DNA of 6,735 bases, from positions 1 through 6,735 of the forward strand of contig JAGMEL010000186.1 of the NCBI GenBank assembly GCA_023128195.1, read 5' to 3'. The notes under the pieces are model-generated. The model had not been told where the DNA came from. It ran no database searches and saw only the letters and a program-made list of their open reading frames with translations. Shown here piece after piece: positions 1 to 5,653 of the stretch (position 1 is the first letter of the stretch; each line of letters opens with the position of its first letter). A program made the translations under genes and the position numbers. This DNA comes from Caldifarciminota bacterium (GTDB taxonomy: Bacteria; Hydrothermota; Tepidihabitantia; SM23-42).

Positions 1-523
1 GGGGTACTAAATATTGAATATTATGTTTTTGTTTAATTTTTTTCCTTATTGAGCTAGATGAAATATCAATGAGTGGTGAATGACTGATTAAAATCTTTTT
101 AAAAAAGCGTCCCCTTTTATTTACTATATAATTTGATCTGGGAACAACGATCATTTTACATTCTCCGAATAATTTCTTTGGGGTTTTCCAGGTTTCAATC
201 TCTAACCATTGGTCACTGCCGATTATGAGGTATAGCTTACCTTTTATGCTTTTTTTTAATTCTTTTATTACCTCAATCGTATAGGTCTTTCCCAGGATTT
301 TTTGTTCGAGAGCGCTAATAAAAAATTTTTTATTTTTCTCGATCGCCAGTTCAGTCATTTTATATCTGATATTATATGGCGAGTACTTTGATTTGTGTGG
401 TGGATTGCCAGCAGGAATGAAGATTATCTTATTAAGATCAAACTCCTCGAATACTGATTGGGCAATGATTAAGTGTCCGATGTGGGGGGGATCAAAAAGT
501 CCACCAAAAATACCGATTTTCAT
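1..523 (-). CDS. nadD: Nicotinate-nucleotide adenylyltransferase, C-terminus cut by the window edge
   Basis: NadD transfers AMP from ATP to nicotinate mononucleotide, making deamido-NAD in cytosolic NAD biosynthesis. The reading frame is open from an ATG at 523 to the left edge (174 residues). The N-terminus MKIGIFGGLFDPPHIGH carries the nucleotidyltransferase signature, with HIGH at residues 14-17 as the ATP-binding (H/T)xGH motif. Further family landmarks are PAGNPPHK (37-44), a GKTYTIEVIKEL segment near 78-89, IIGSDQW near 100-106 and ISSSSIR at 164-170, the second ATP-binding motif. The last visible residues, YLVP, match the usual position about 20 residues before the family's C-terminus, so little is missing. 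The start overlaps the stop of the BamD-like gene as ATGA. No strong Shine-Dalgarno sequence precedes it, so translation is probably coupled. Function is confident; only the end is unseen. Confidence 0.95.
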   Translation of the reverse strand, partial: MKIGIFGGLFDPPHIGHLIIAQSVFEEFDLNKIIFIPAGNPPHKSKYSPYNIRYKMTELAIEKNKKFFISALEQKILGKTYTIEVIKELKKSIKGKLYLIIGSDQWLEIETWKTPKKLFGECKMIVVPRSNYIVNKRGRFFKKILISHSPLIDISSSSIRKKIKQKHNIQYLVP

Positions 524-1287
524 CCAGCATCCATAACCCTTATCTTCTGACTATCTTTTTCTATTTCTTCGATTTTCTTTTCCGCTTTTTCTTTCCAATT
601 TTCTTCTTCAAGAAGTTCATGCAATAATTTTAGCGCCTCTTCAGTTTGTCCCTTTTTTTCATATAACAGTATTACAGTATGATATTTTGCTTCTTTGCAG
701 GCTTCGGTCTCCGGGTAATTTTCAATGACAAAGTCAAAATATAAAAGTGCTGCATCGTATTTTGAAAGTTTTAGATAAGTTTTGCCGTTTTCTACCTCTT
801 TTTTGGCAAGGCGGTTACGTGCCGAAAGTATTAAATCTCTTATCTCGTCAGTATATTTTGAGTTTGGGAATCTTGTTAGAAACTGATCAAAAAGACTTAT
901 CGCGTTTTCTATTTCAGTCGGGTCTTTTTCATAACCCGGTGCCTTTAGGAAATATGATTTTGCTCGATAGAGATAAGCCTTTTCCAGAAAGACCGAACTT
1001 GAGAAGTTTTGAATAAGATAATCGAATTCAGCAATCGCCTGGGTATAATCCGTTTTTTCGAAATATGTCCTGCCAAGCCAGTATTGGGCATCATCAACAT
1101 ATTCCGATGATGGATGATAAAAAAGTATTCTTTCAAATGCCTGTACAGCCGTGTCATATTTTTTATTCTCAAAAAAAGACATCGCCCTTTCAAATTCGTC
1201 CTCCGGATCAAGGGGTGTTAATACCTGTCTTGTGCCGCAGGAGATGAACAGACACAGAAGAAGTGCAGAAACGGTTATCGTCCTCAT
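520..1287 (-). CDS. bamD: BamD-like outer-membrane assembly TPR lipoprotein
   Basis: BamD is the essential lipoprotein of the BAM complex, which folds beta-barrel proteins into the outer membrane. The 255-residue product has a lipoprotein signal peptide (MRTITVSALLLCLFISC) with the lipidated Cys at 17. The next residue is Gly rather than Asp, which by the Lol rule fits outer-membrane sorting. Five TPR-like helix pairs follow at roughly 31-63, 66-98, 124-158, 164-193 and 198-229. The block RNRLAKKEVENGKTYLKL (158-175) and the following IENYPET strongly resemble the conserved core of BamD. The length fits the family (about 245 in E. coli). The tail (230-250) is a charged helix. The gene overlaps its neighbours on both sides by ATGA and has a good Shine-Dalgarno sequence. 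A paralogous YbgF/CpoB-like TPR lipoprotein is a less likely alternative. Confidence 0.88.
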   Translation of the reverse strand: MRTITVSALLLCLFISCGTRQVLTPLDPEDEFERAMSFFENKKYDTAVQAFERILFYHPSSEYVDDAQYWLGRTYFEKTDYTQAIAEFDYLIQNFSSSVFLEKAYLYRAKSYFLKAPGYEKDPTEIENAISLFDQFLTRFPNSKYTDEIRDLILSARNRLAKKEVENGKTYLKLSKYDAALLYFDFVIENYPETEACKEAKYHTVILLYEKKGQTEEALKLLHELLEEENWKEKAEKKIEEIEKDSQKIRVMDAG

Positions 1288-2276
1288 GTTTTCTCCTTAA
1301 TTTCTTTTATGCGTTCTTTTGTTTTTTTAACTATTTCACCCTTTTCATACGGGTTCAAGCGTAATACTTTTTTATATGCTTTAAGTGCTATATCATATTT
1401 TTCTTTCTTGAAGTAAATTTCGCCCACGTAAAAATATGCGTCATCAAGCAGTGATTTCGGTTCCTGCTGCGCTATTATATGATCAAAGAAAATTTTCGCA
1501 CTATCGATCGACCCTTGATTGAATAGCTTGCTTCCAATTGCAAATCTTATCTCACTTAATTGCAAGAGGTTTGCTGCAGTTTTCAACCTCTCGTATTCTT
1601 CTATAGCATGGAGCAGGGCTAAATTCAGACTATCACATTCTTTTAAAGCCTTGATAAATTTATATTTTATTTTTTTTGCTCGGGTCGATGTCGAATCAAT
1701 GTCGAGTGCCTTAGTATATGCCTCTAATGCAGTAGGATAATTACCTTTCTCAAAATTTAGATCGCCAACAAGAAATAAATTGTTTGCCTGATCATATTCG
1801 GGAACTAATTTTGCAATTTCTCGATAAATAAAGAGAGCCCTCTCCGGCTCATCTATTCTGAGTGCATTCATGGCAAGGATATTATATTGCCGGATAATAC
1901 TATCTTTAAAAACCTCGTTGATTACCAGTGCATTTTCAAAGTATGTTGCTGCCTCGCCAAATTCGTTCTTTTTTAAATAACAGTATCCTAAAAGATATTG
2001 GATCTCTGCATCTTTATCATCCCGAAAGGATATTATCTCAGTTAATGCACGGTCATAATTCCACGCCTTGATAAACTTACGGGAATTTCTAATACGTTCT
2101 TCTTTATGTGAACAACTGACAAGGAGTAGTATAAGAACAAACAATAGCGCTTTGATTCCCTGATTCCCTGATTCCCTGATACACTGATCTCCTGATCTCC
2201 TGGTCCCCTGATATTTTGGTCCCCTGATCCCCTGGTACCCTGATTTCCTGATGTTCTGATCTTCTGACCTCTTCAT
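1284..2276 (-). CDS. TPR-repeat lipoprotein with a repeat-encoded N-terminal extension
   Basis: A probable envelope lipoprotein of 330 residues; the exact function is not recognised. From the ATG at 2276, residues 3-42 are five tandem octapeptides of the type (R/K)-S-G-(D/Y/N)-Q-G-I-R, encoded by the 8-nt repeat array. A hydrophobic segment and lipobox (ALLFVLILLLVSC, Cys55) follow. TPR-like helix pairs fill the rest, clearest at about 92-121 (YLLGYCYLKKNEFGEAATYF), 128-158, 164-195 and 278-309. The stretch 200-270 is helical and may hold degenerate TPRs. Without the 40 repeat residues the product would be 290 residues and start MKALLFVLILLLVSC, a textbook signal peptide, so the extension looks acquired. 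The start overlaps the PNP stop (ATGA) and the stop overlaps the BamD-like start (ATGA). A weak GAG is the only Shine-Dalgarno candidate. A TTG at residue 45 is a poor alternative start because it leaves no charged n-region. Co-transcription with the BamD-like gene suggests an envelope-assembly or scaffold role, which is inference. Confidence 0.85.
   Translation of the reverse strand: MKRSEDQNIRKSGYQGIRGPKYQGTRRSGDQCIRESGNQGIKALLFVLILLLVSCSHKEERIRNSRKFIKAWNYDRALTEIISFRDDKDAEIQYLLGYCYLKKNEFGEAATYFENALVINEVFKDSIIRQYNILAMNALRIDEPERALFIYREIAKLVPEYDQANNLFLVGDLNFEKGNYPTALEAYTKALDIDSTSTRAKKIKYKFIKALKECDSLNLALLHAIEEYERLKTAANLLQLSEIRFAIGSKLFNQGSIDSAKIFFDHIIAQQEPKSLLDDAYFYVGEIYFKKEKYDIALKAYKKVLRLNPYEKGEIVKKTKERIKEIKEKT
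1293..1298 (-). promoter_or_regulatory. Shine-Dalgarno AAGGAG of the BamD-like gene
   Basis: The coding strand reads TTAAGGAGAAAACATG, placing AAGGAG five bases before the ATG at 1287. It lies inside the last codons of the upstream TPR lipoprotein. The BamD-like gene can therefore initiate efficiently on its own, unlike nadD and the TPR gene, whose upstream sequences are weak. Confidence 0.7.
2153..2272. repeat. Tandem array of fifteen 8-nt units (plus strand TGATNNNN; coding strand NNNNATCA)
   Basis: Reading the plus strand in steps of 8 from 2153 gives TGATTCCC three times. Then follow tgatacac, tgatctcc twice, tggtcccc, tgatattt, tggtcccc, tgatcccc, tggtaccc, tgatttcc, tgatgttc, tgatcttc and tgacctct, ending at 2272. 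Every unit keeps TG(A/G)(T/C) at the same phase. The other four bases vary but are pyrimidine-rich. The three units next to the signal-peptide codons are identical, while those near the start codon are the most diverged. The array abuts the ATGA start (2276-2273) on one side and the first signal-peptide codons on the other. Total length is 120 nt, or 40 codons, so it is frame-neutral. Translated in any frame of the coding strand it gives the same octapeptide cycle without stops. Confidence 0.95.
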
Positions 2277-3085
2277 AATTTCTCAACCACTCCGGTAACA
2301 ATCTTTGTCAACCGGAGTTCGGCTTTGCCTGCCGCCTTTAGTATTTTCGATATATTCACCGGTTTTGTTGCGTCGGCAACTCCCATGTCAGTTATTATTG
2401 ATAGACCGAGAACCTTTATTTTCAGGTAGCGTGCCATTAACACTTCGGGAACTGTTGACATGCCCACTGCATCTGCACCGATTATTCTCAGGAAACGATA
2501 TTCTGCATTCGTCTCAAGATTAGGACCCGGGACTGCTACATAAACTCCTTTTTTGATTGGTATTCTATTTTTTACAGCCACATCCTCGGCAAGTCTTATA
2601 AGCTCAGGACTGTAGCAACTATACAAATCAGGGAATCTGGGTCCGAGCTTCGGGTCATTTTTCCCGCGTAAAGGATTATCAGGAATCAGATTTACATGAT
2701 CGGCTATCAACATTATATCACTTGGTGAAAAATTCGGATTTAAACCGCCACTGGCATTGGAAATTATTAAATGCTTAACACCGAGAAATTTCATAACCAA
2801 CACAGGAAAGGCGATCTCTTTTGTATTATACCCTTCGTAATAATGAAATCGCCCTTGCATTGCGATGATTTTTTTTTGTTTTAAACTACCCATGATCAAC
2901 TTGCCTTTATGAAATTCAACAGTTGCCAAAGGGAAGTTTGGGATGTCAGTGTACTGAAATATTTTGCGGATATTAAATGCTTTAACTAACTTACCAAAAC
3001 CAGTGCCTAATATAATTCCGACCTGGGGTTTGATCTTTGTCCGTTGGCAAATGTATTTTACTGCCTCCAGCGCTTTTTTCTTCAT
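2273..3085 (-). CDS. Purine nucleoside phosphorylase, trimeric PNP/MTAP family
   Basis: This cytosolic salvage enzyme splits purine nucleosides with phosphate into the free base and ribose-1-phosphate. The 270-residue product has the trimeric-class signatures in order: GIILGTGFG (23-31, phosphate loop), MQGRFHYYEGY (76-86), SNASGGLNP (109-117), the DHVNLIPDNPLRG segment (129-141), GPNLET (187-192, base-binding Glu191) and AVGMSTVPEV (206-215). At the site that binds the purine 6-position, human PNP has Asn243; this protein has Asp233 (IITDMG), as in MTA phosphorylase. The position of human His257, which contacts the ribose 5'-OH, appears to be Ile245, where MTAP has Val. Adenosine or 5'-methylthioadenosine may therefore be accepted, so neither punA nor mtnP is assigned. 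The start overlaps the DivIVA stop by ATGA, with only a weak GAG upstream. The family is certain; the substrate is not. Confidence 0.93.
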   Translation of the reverse strand: MKKKALEAVKYICQRTKIKPQVGIILGTGFGKLVKAFNIRKIFQYTDIPNFPLATVEFHKGKLIMGSLKQKKIIAMQGRFHYYEGYNTKEIAFPVLVMKFLGVKHLIISNASGGLNPNFSPSDIMLIADHVNLIPDNPLRGKNDPKLGPRFPDLYSCYSPELIRLAEDVAVKNRIPIKKGVYVAVPGPNLETNAEYRFLRIIGADAVGMSTVPEVLMARYLKIKVLGLSIITDMGVADATKPVNISKILKAAGKAELRLTKIVTGVVEKL

Positions 3086-3531
3086 TTTTTCTCTAATCGC
3101 TCGAGTAATCTCAGATACGATTCTAAGAGACCTCTGAATTCTGCAACAAGAAGCAGTTTCTGGTGCTCAATCATTTTTGTTTCTTCTTTGGTTTTGGCAA
3201 GTTCTGTCTGGGCATCTTTTAAAAATCTCTGCGCCTCAATCTTTGCATTGGCAATTATTGTTTCTGCTTCTTTTTTTGCACCGCTTTTTAATTCATCGGC
3301 TGCTTTTTGCGTAGTGGTAAGTGTATCCTGCAGGATTTTCTCCATCCGGCGATAATCGCCAATCTTTGCATCCATATCACTGACTTTTTCTGTTAAACTT
3401 GCATTTTCTCTCAGCAGATTTTCAACCTCTGTGGAAACCATTTCAAGAAATGCTCTGATTTCATGAACGTCATATCCTCGCAATGATTTTTTAAATTCTT
3501 GTTTTCGAATCTCCAAAGGTGTTATCGGCAT
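3082..3531 (-). CDS. divIVA: DivIVA-family coiled-coil protein
   Basis: DivIVA proteins bind curved or polar membrane and act as scaffolds for division, polar growth or chromosome placement. The 149-residue product begins MPITPLEIRKQEFKKSLRGY and continues DVHEIRAFLEMV. This matches the DivIVA N-terminal domain: the tP(l/d)I(r) opening, the eF...lRGYd core and the FL.xV helix. A long, charged heptad-rich region from about residue 35 to 149 predicts a parallel coiled coil, including an Ala/Lys-rich stretch (80-110). The protein is short next to Gram-positive DivIVA (about 160 or more) but normal for the small relatives found in other phyla. It has the strongest ribosome binding site in the window and sits after the only true intergenic gap. 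Its stop overlaps the PNP start. Presence beside BamD-type lipoproteins implies a DivIVA in an outer-membrane-bearing cell; its role there cannot be read from sequence. Confidence 0.9.
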   Translation of the reverse strand: MPITPLEIRKQEFKKSLRGYDVHEIRAFLEMVSTEVENLLRENASLTEKVSDMDAKIGDYRRMEKILQDTLTTTQKAADELKSGAKKEAETIIANAKIEAQRFLKDAQTELAKTKEETKMIEHQKLLLVAEFRGLLESYLRLLERLEKK

Positions 3532-3534
3532 TTT

Positions 3535-3543
3535 ACCTCCTTA
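3535..3543 (-). promoter_or_regulatory. Perfect Shine-Dalgarno sequence of divIVA
   Basis: The coding strand reads TAAGGAGGTAAAATG. TAAGGAGGT is fully complementary to the canonical 16S rRNA 3' end and lies 3 nt before the ATG. It is the only nine-base match in the window and sits in the only non-overlapping junction. This suggests independent, strong initiation rather than translational coupling. Confidence 0.85.
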
Positions 3544-3563
3544 TAAAAGGTGAAGTACATAAT

Positions 3564-4568
3564 CTACCCATACATGTGTACTTTGCCACCGCCCTCGCGC
3601 TTTGCCCGCTGCAGGGCTTTGTCAGCTTTTTTGATCAGTTCGTAAGTTCCTCCAGCATCTTCAGGAAAACCGGCAACGCCTATTGATATACTGATATCCT
3701 TTACTTTTAATTTATTCTTAAAGAAATCATAGTTTTTTATGTGGTTTAATATCCGTCCCGCAGTTTTCCCGGCATGAACCTTGTCTGTTTCTGGTAGCAG
3801 GATGACAAACTCGTCTCCACCATAACGTGCCACAACATCTATACTACGTACGTTTCTCTCAAGAATCCCTGAAAAATCCTGAAGTACATGGTCGCCTACC
3901 TGATGTCCGAACTCGTCGTTTATCCTTTTAAACTTATCGATATCAATGAATAAAATTGAAAGAATATGTTCATAACGCGCCGCACGCTGTAATTCTTTAC
4001 TTAACTGATTCTCGAAGTATCTTCTGTTAAAAATGCCGGTTAATGGGTCGAGCCATATGCGATATTTTACCTTTGAGTAAAAACAATTTGGTTTTAATAA
4101 ATGCTCAACAAAGACATAGGGATGTTTTCTAAGAGCATCAAGGAGTTGGGAAGAAGTGATGTCGGTTATTTTATATTGGCATAGTGTGAATATCCTCAAA
4201 TCCGGTTGTGTGGTTAAGTCGTCGAGAATATCTTCATAATTCAAAAATTCCTCAGAACACTCAAAAAAAATCCTTAATCCGTTATAGCTCTTGGGCAGTT
4301 TATCATACTCTTTTTTTATCCAGGGAACAAAATCAGCGGCTCTGATTCTTTTTTTTATTACGGTAATTTGTTTTCTGAATTTGTCCTTTAAAACTTTTCC
4401 ATCATTTTCTTTACCGATGAAGATGCATTTTTCTTGTCGATCATTCGCCTCTGTTATCATGGTCACAATATTTGAAAGGAGTTCTTTGCTATCCTGATAA
4501 ATATACAGGGCATGAACCGGAAGTTCAATTTCAATGCTTTCATGGCCTAGTTTAATATACATGTTCAT
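3564..4568 (-). CDS. Diguanylate cyclase: MEDS sensor domain plus GGDEF domain
   Basis: Predicted to make cyclic di-GMP from two GTP. Residues about 14-160 resemble the MEDS (DcmR-type) sensory domain. Visible landmarks are a HALYIYQDSKELL opening, the EKCIFIG strand (46-52), the YNGLRIFFECSE strand (95-106), and the end block TLCQYKITDITSSQLLDALR (128-147) followed by HPYVFVEH. Residues about 170-334 are a complete GGDEF domain: DPLTGIFNRR (174-183), the metal-binding strand LFIDIDKFKRIND (206-218), the active site GGDEF at 250-254 in RYGGDEFVILLPETD, and SISIGVAGFPED (293-304). RSID (241-244), five residues before GGDEF, is an intact RxxD inhibitory site, so product feedback is expected. 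There are no membrane segments, so the protein is cytosolic. The start overlaps the aminotransferase stop (ATGA); a second Met at residue 3 is possible. The ligand of the MEDS domain is unknown. Confidence 0.9.
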   Translation of the reverse strand: MNMYIKLGHESIEIELPVHALYIYQDSKELLSNIVTMITEANDRQEKCIFIGKENDGKVLKDKFRKQITVIKKRIRAADFVPWIKKEYDKLPKSYNGLRIFFECSEEFLNYEDILDDLTTQPDLRIFTLCQYKITDITSSQLLDALRKHPYVFVEHLLKPNCFYSKVKYRIWLDPLTGIFNRRYFENQLSKELQRAARYEHILSILFIDIDKFKRINDEFGHQVGDHVLQDFSGILERNVRSIDVVARYGGDEFVILLPETDKVHAGKTAGRILNHIKNYDFFKNKLKVKDISISIGVAGFPEDAGGTYELIKKADKALQRAKREGGGKVHMYG

Positions 4569-5653
4569 TTTCTTCGTCTCTGTTGGTTTAATACACTCTC
4601 CAGGGGGTTAAGTGCCCGGTCTAATTTAACAATACTATAATTCCCCATATGACCTATTCTTATTATCTTACCTTTCAATGTTCCCTGTCCATTAGCAAAA
4701 AGTATTCCGCTTTTTTCCTTTAACTCTTTGATGACTACAGTACTATCGATATTTTTCGGCATTTTCATGGCGGTAAGTGCATTAGATGGATTCTCTGGTA
4801 GAATTTCAAGCTGCATTTTCTTTATACGTTCACGGACATAATGCGCCATCTTTTTATGATTATCAAAATTTTTATCCAGGCCTGTATCCAGAATATTTTC
4901 AATGCCTTTTTTTAAACCGTAAAAAATCGTGATCGCCGGTGTCCATGGGGTTTGATTCTTGACCCTGAATTTTTCATAGATTTCAAGATTAAAATAATAT
5001 CTTGGCAGATCAGAACTTTTGGTTTTTTTAAATGCCCTATCACTTACAGAAATAAATGAAATGCCCGGGGGGGACATCAATGCCTTTTGTGATGCTCCGA
5101 CCAAGATGTCTATGTGCCAGTCATCCTGTGGACAAAAATCTGCACCAATGCCTGCAACACCATCAACAACGAGGTATGAGTTATATCTCTTTGAAATTTC
5201 GCCTAATGCTTTTATGTTATTAAGGGCACCGGTAGACGTTTCGGTTAGCGTCGTAAATAATACAGTAGGTTTATTTTTTTTCTTCAAGATATCTTCGATT
5301 TTCTCGGGCATAATTGATTTACCATAATCCTCTTTTATCACCACCGGTTTTATATTATATGCTCTGCAAAGCTCGAGCCATCGCTCGCCAAATCTACCAC
5401 AGATCGCAACAATAGGTTTATCGCTGCTCGATAAAATATTACTGCATGCCGCTTCCATTGCGCCGGTACCTGAAGACGCAAAAAAGAATATTCTTCCTTT
5501 ACTGTATAAAACTTTCTTAAGTTTTTCCGCAGTTTTGCCAAGTAATTCTGTAAATTTTTCTTCACGATGATAAAAAATCGGTTTCGAGGTTTCTTTTAAG
5601 ATTTCGTCCGGCACATCAATAGGTCCCGGGGTAAATAAGGTATAGCTATCCAA
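4565..5653 (-). CDS. Class V PLP-dependent aminotransferase (alanine-glyoxylate/serine-pyruvate type)
   Basis: A cytosolic fold-type I PLP enzyme moving amino groups between small amino acids (Ala, Ser, Asp) and 2-oxo acids. From the TTG start it has 362 residues, the usual size. It opens LDSYTLFTPGP, with Leu standing for the initiator, matching the family's yLxTPGP beginning. SSGTGAMEA (60-68) binds the cofactor phosphate, CGRFGERW (85-92) is typical of the bacterial/archaeal branch, and VVDGVAG supplies the PLP-ring Asp164. SQKAL holds the Schiff-base Lys190, and IIRIGHMGN carries the substrate-carboxylate Arg332. The frame stays open to an ATG at 5704, but that would add 17 non-family residues and a 59-nt overlap. 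The TTG at 5653 has AGGAGG just upstream and only an 8-nt overlap with the protease gene. No serA or glycine-pathway partner is visible, so the substrate is open. Confidence 0.9.
   Translation of the reverse strand: MDSYTLFTPGPIDVPDEILKETSKPIFYHREEKFTELLGKTAEKLKKVLYSKGRIFFFASSGTGAMEAACSNILSSSDKPIVAICGRFGERWLELCRAYNIKPVVIKEDYGKSIMPEKIEDILKKKNKPTVLFTTLTETSTGALNNIKALGEISKRYNSYLVVDGVAGIGADFCPQDDWHIDILVGASQKALMSPPGISFISVSDRAFKKTKSSDLPRYYFNLEIYEKFRVKNQTPWTPAITIFYGLKKGIENILDTGLDKNFDNHKKMAHYVRERIKKMQLEILPENPSNALTAMKMPKNIDSTVVIKELKEKSGILFANGQGTLKGKIIRIGHMGNYSIVKLDRALNPLESVLNQQRRRK

Noticed and set aside
2153..2272. CRISPR array
   Set aside because: The period is only 8 nt and there are no spacers; it is a simple tandem repeat.
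2104..2301. 65-residue open frame on the minus strand across the repeat array
   Set aside because: It is the array read in another frame, plus out-of-frame lipoprotein sequence. It lacks its own signal and only illustrates that all frames of the repeat are open.
3044..3355. 103-residue plus-strand open frame opposite divIVA
   Set aside because: It is antisense to a confidently identified coding region, with composition expected from the complement of Lys/Glu-rich codons and no recognisable domain.
3553..3583. Inverted repeat AAGTACA / TGTACTT with a 17-nt spacer around the end of the GGDEF gene, possible terminator before divIVA
   Set aside because: The 7-bp stem is AT-rich with a long loop, and only a short T-rich stretch follows on the coding strand. 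Not convincing as an intrinsic terminator, though it lies in the only gap.
3545..3600. Possible promoter for divIVA upstream of its Shine-Dalgarno sequence
   Set aside because: The best -35/-10 pair I could draw (TGGCAA, 16 nt, TAGATT) matches the consensus at only 3/6 and 4/6 positions, which is expected by chance in AT-rich DNA.
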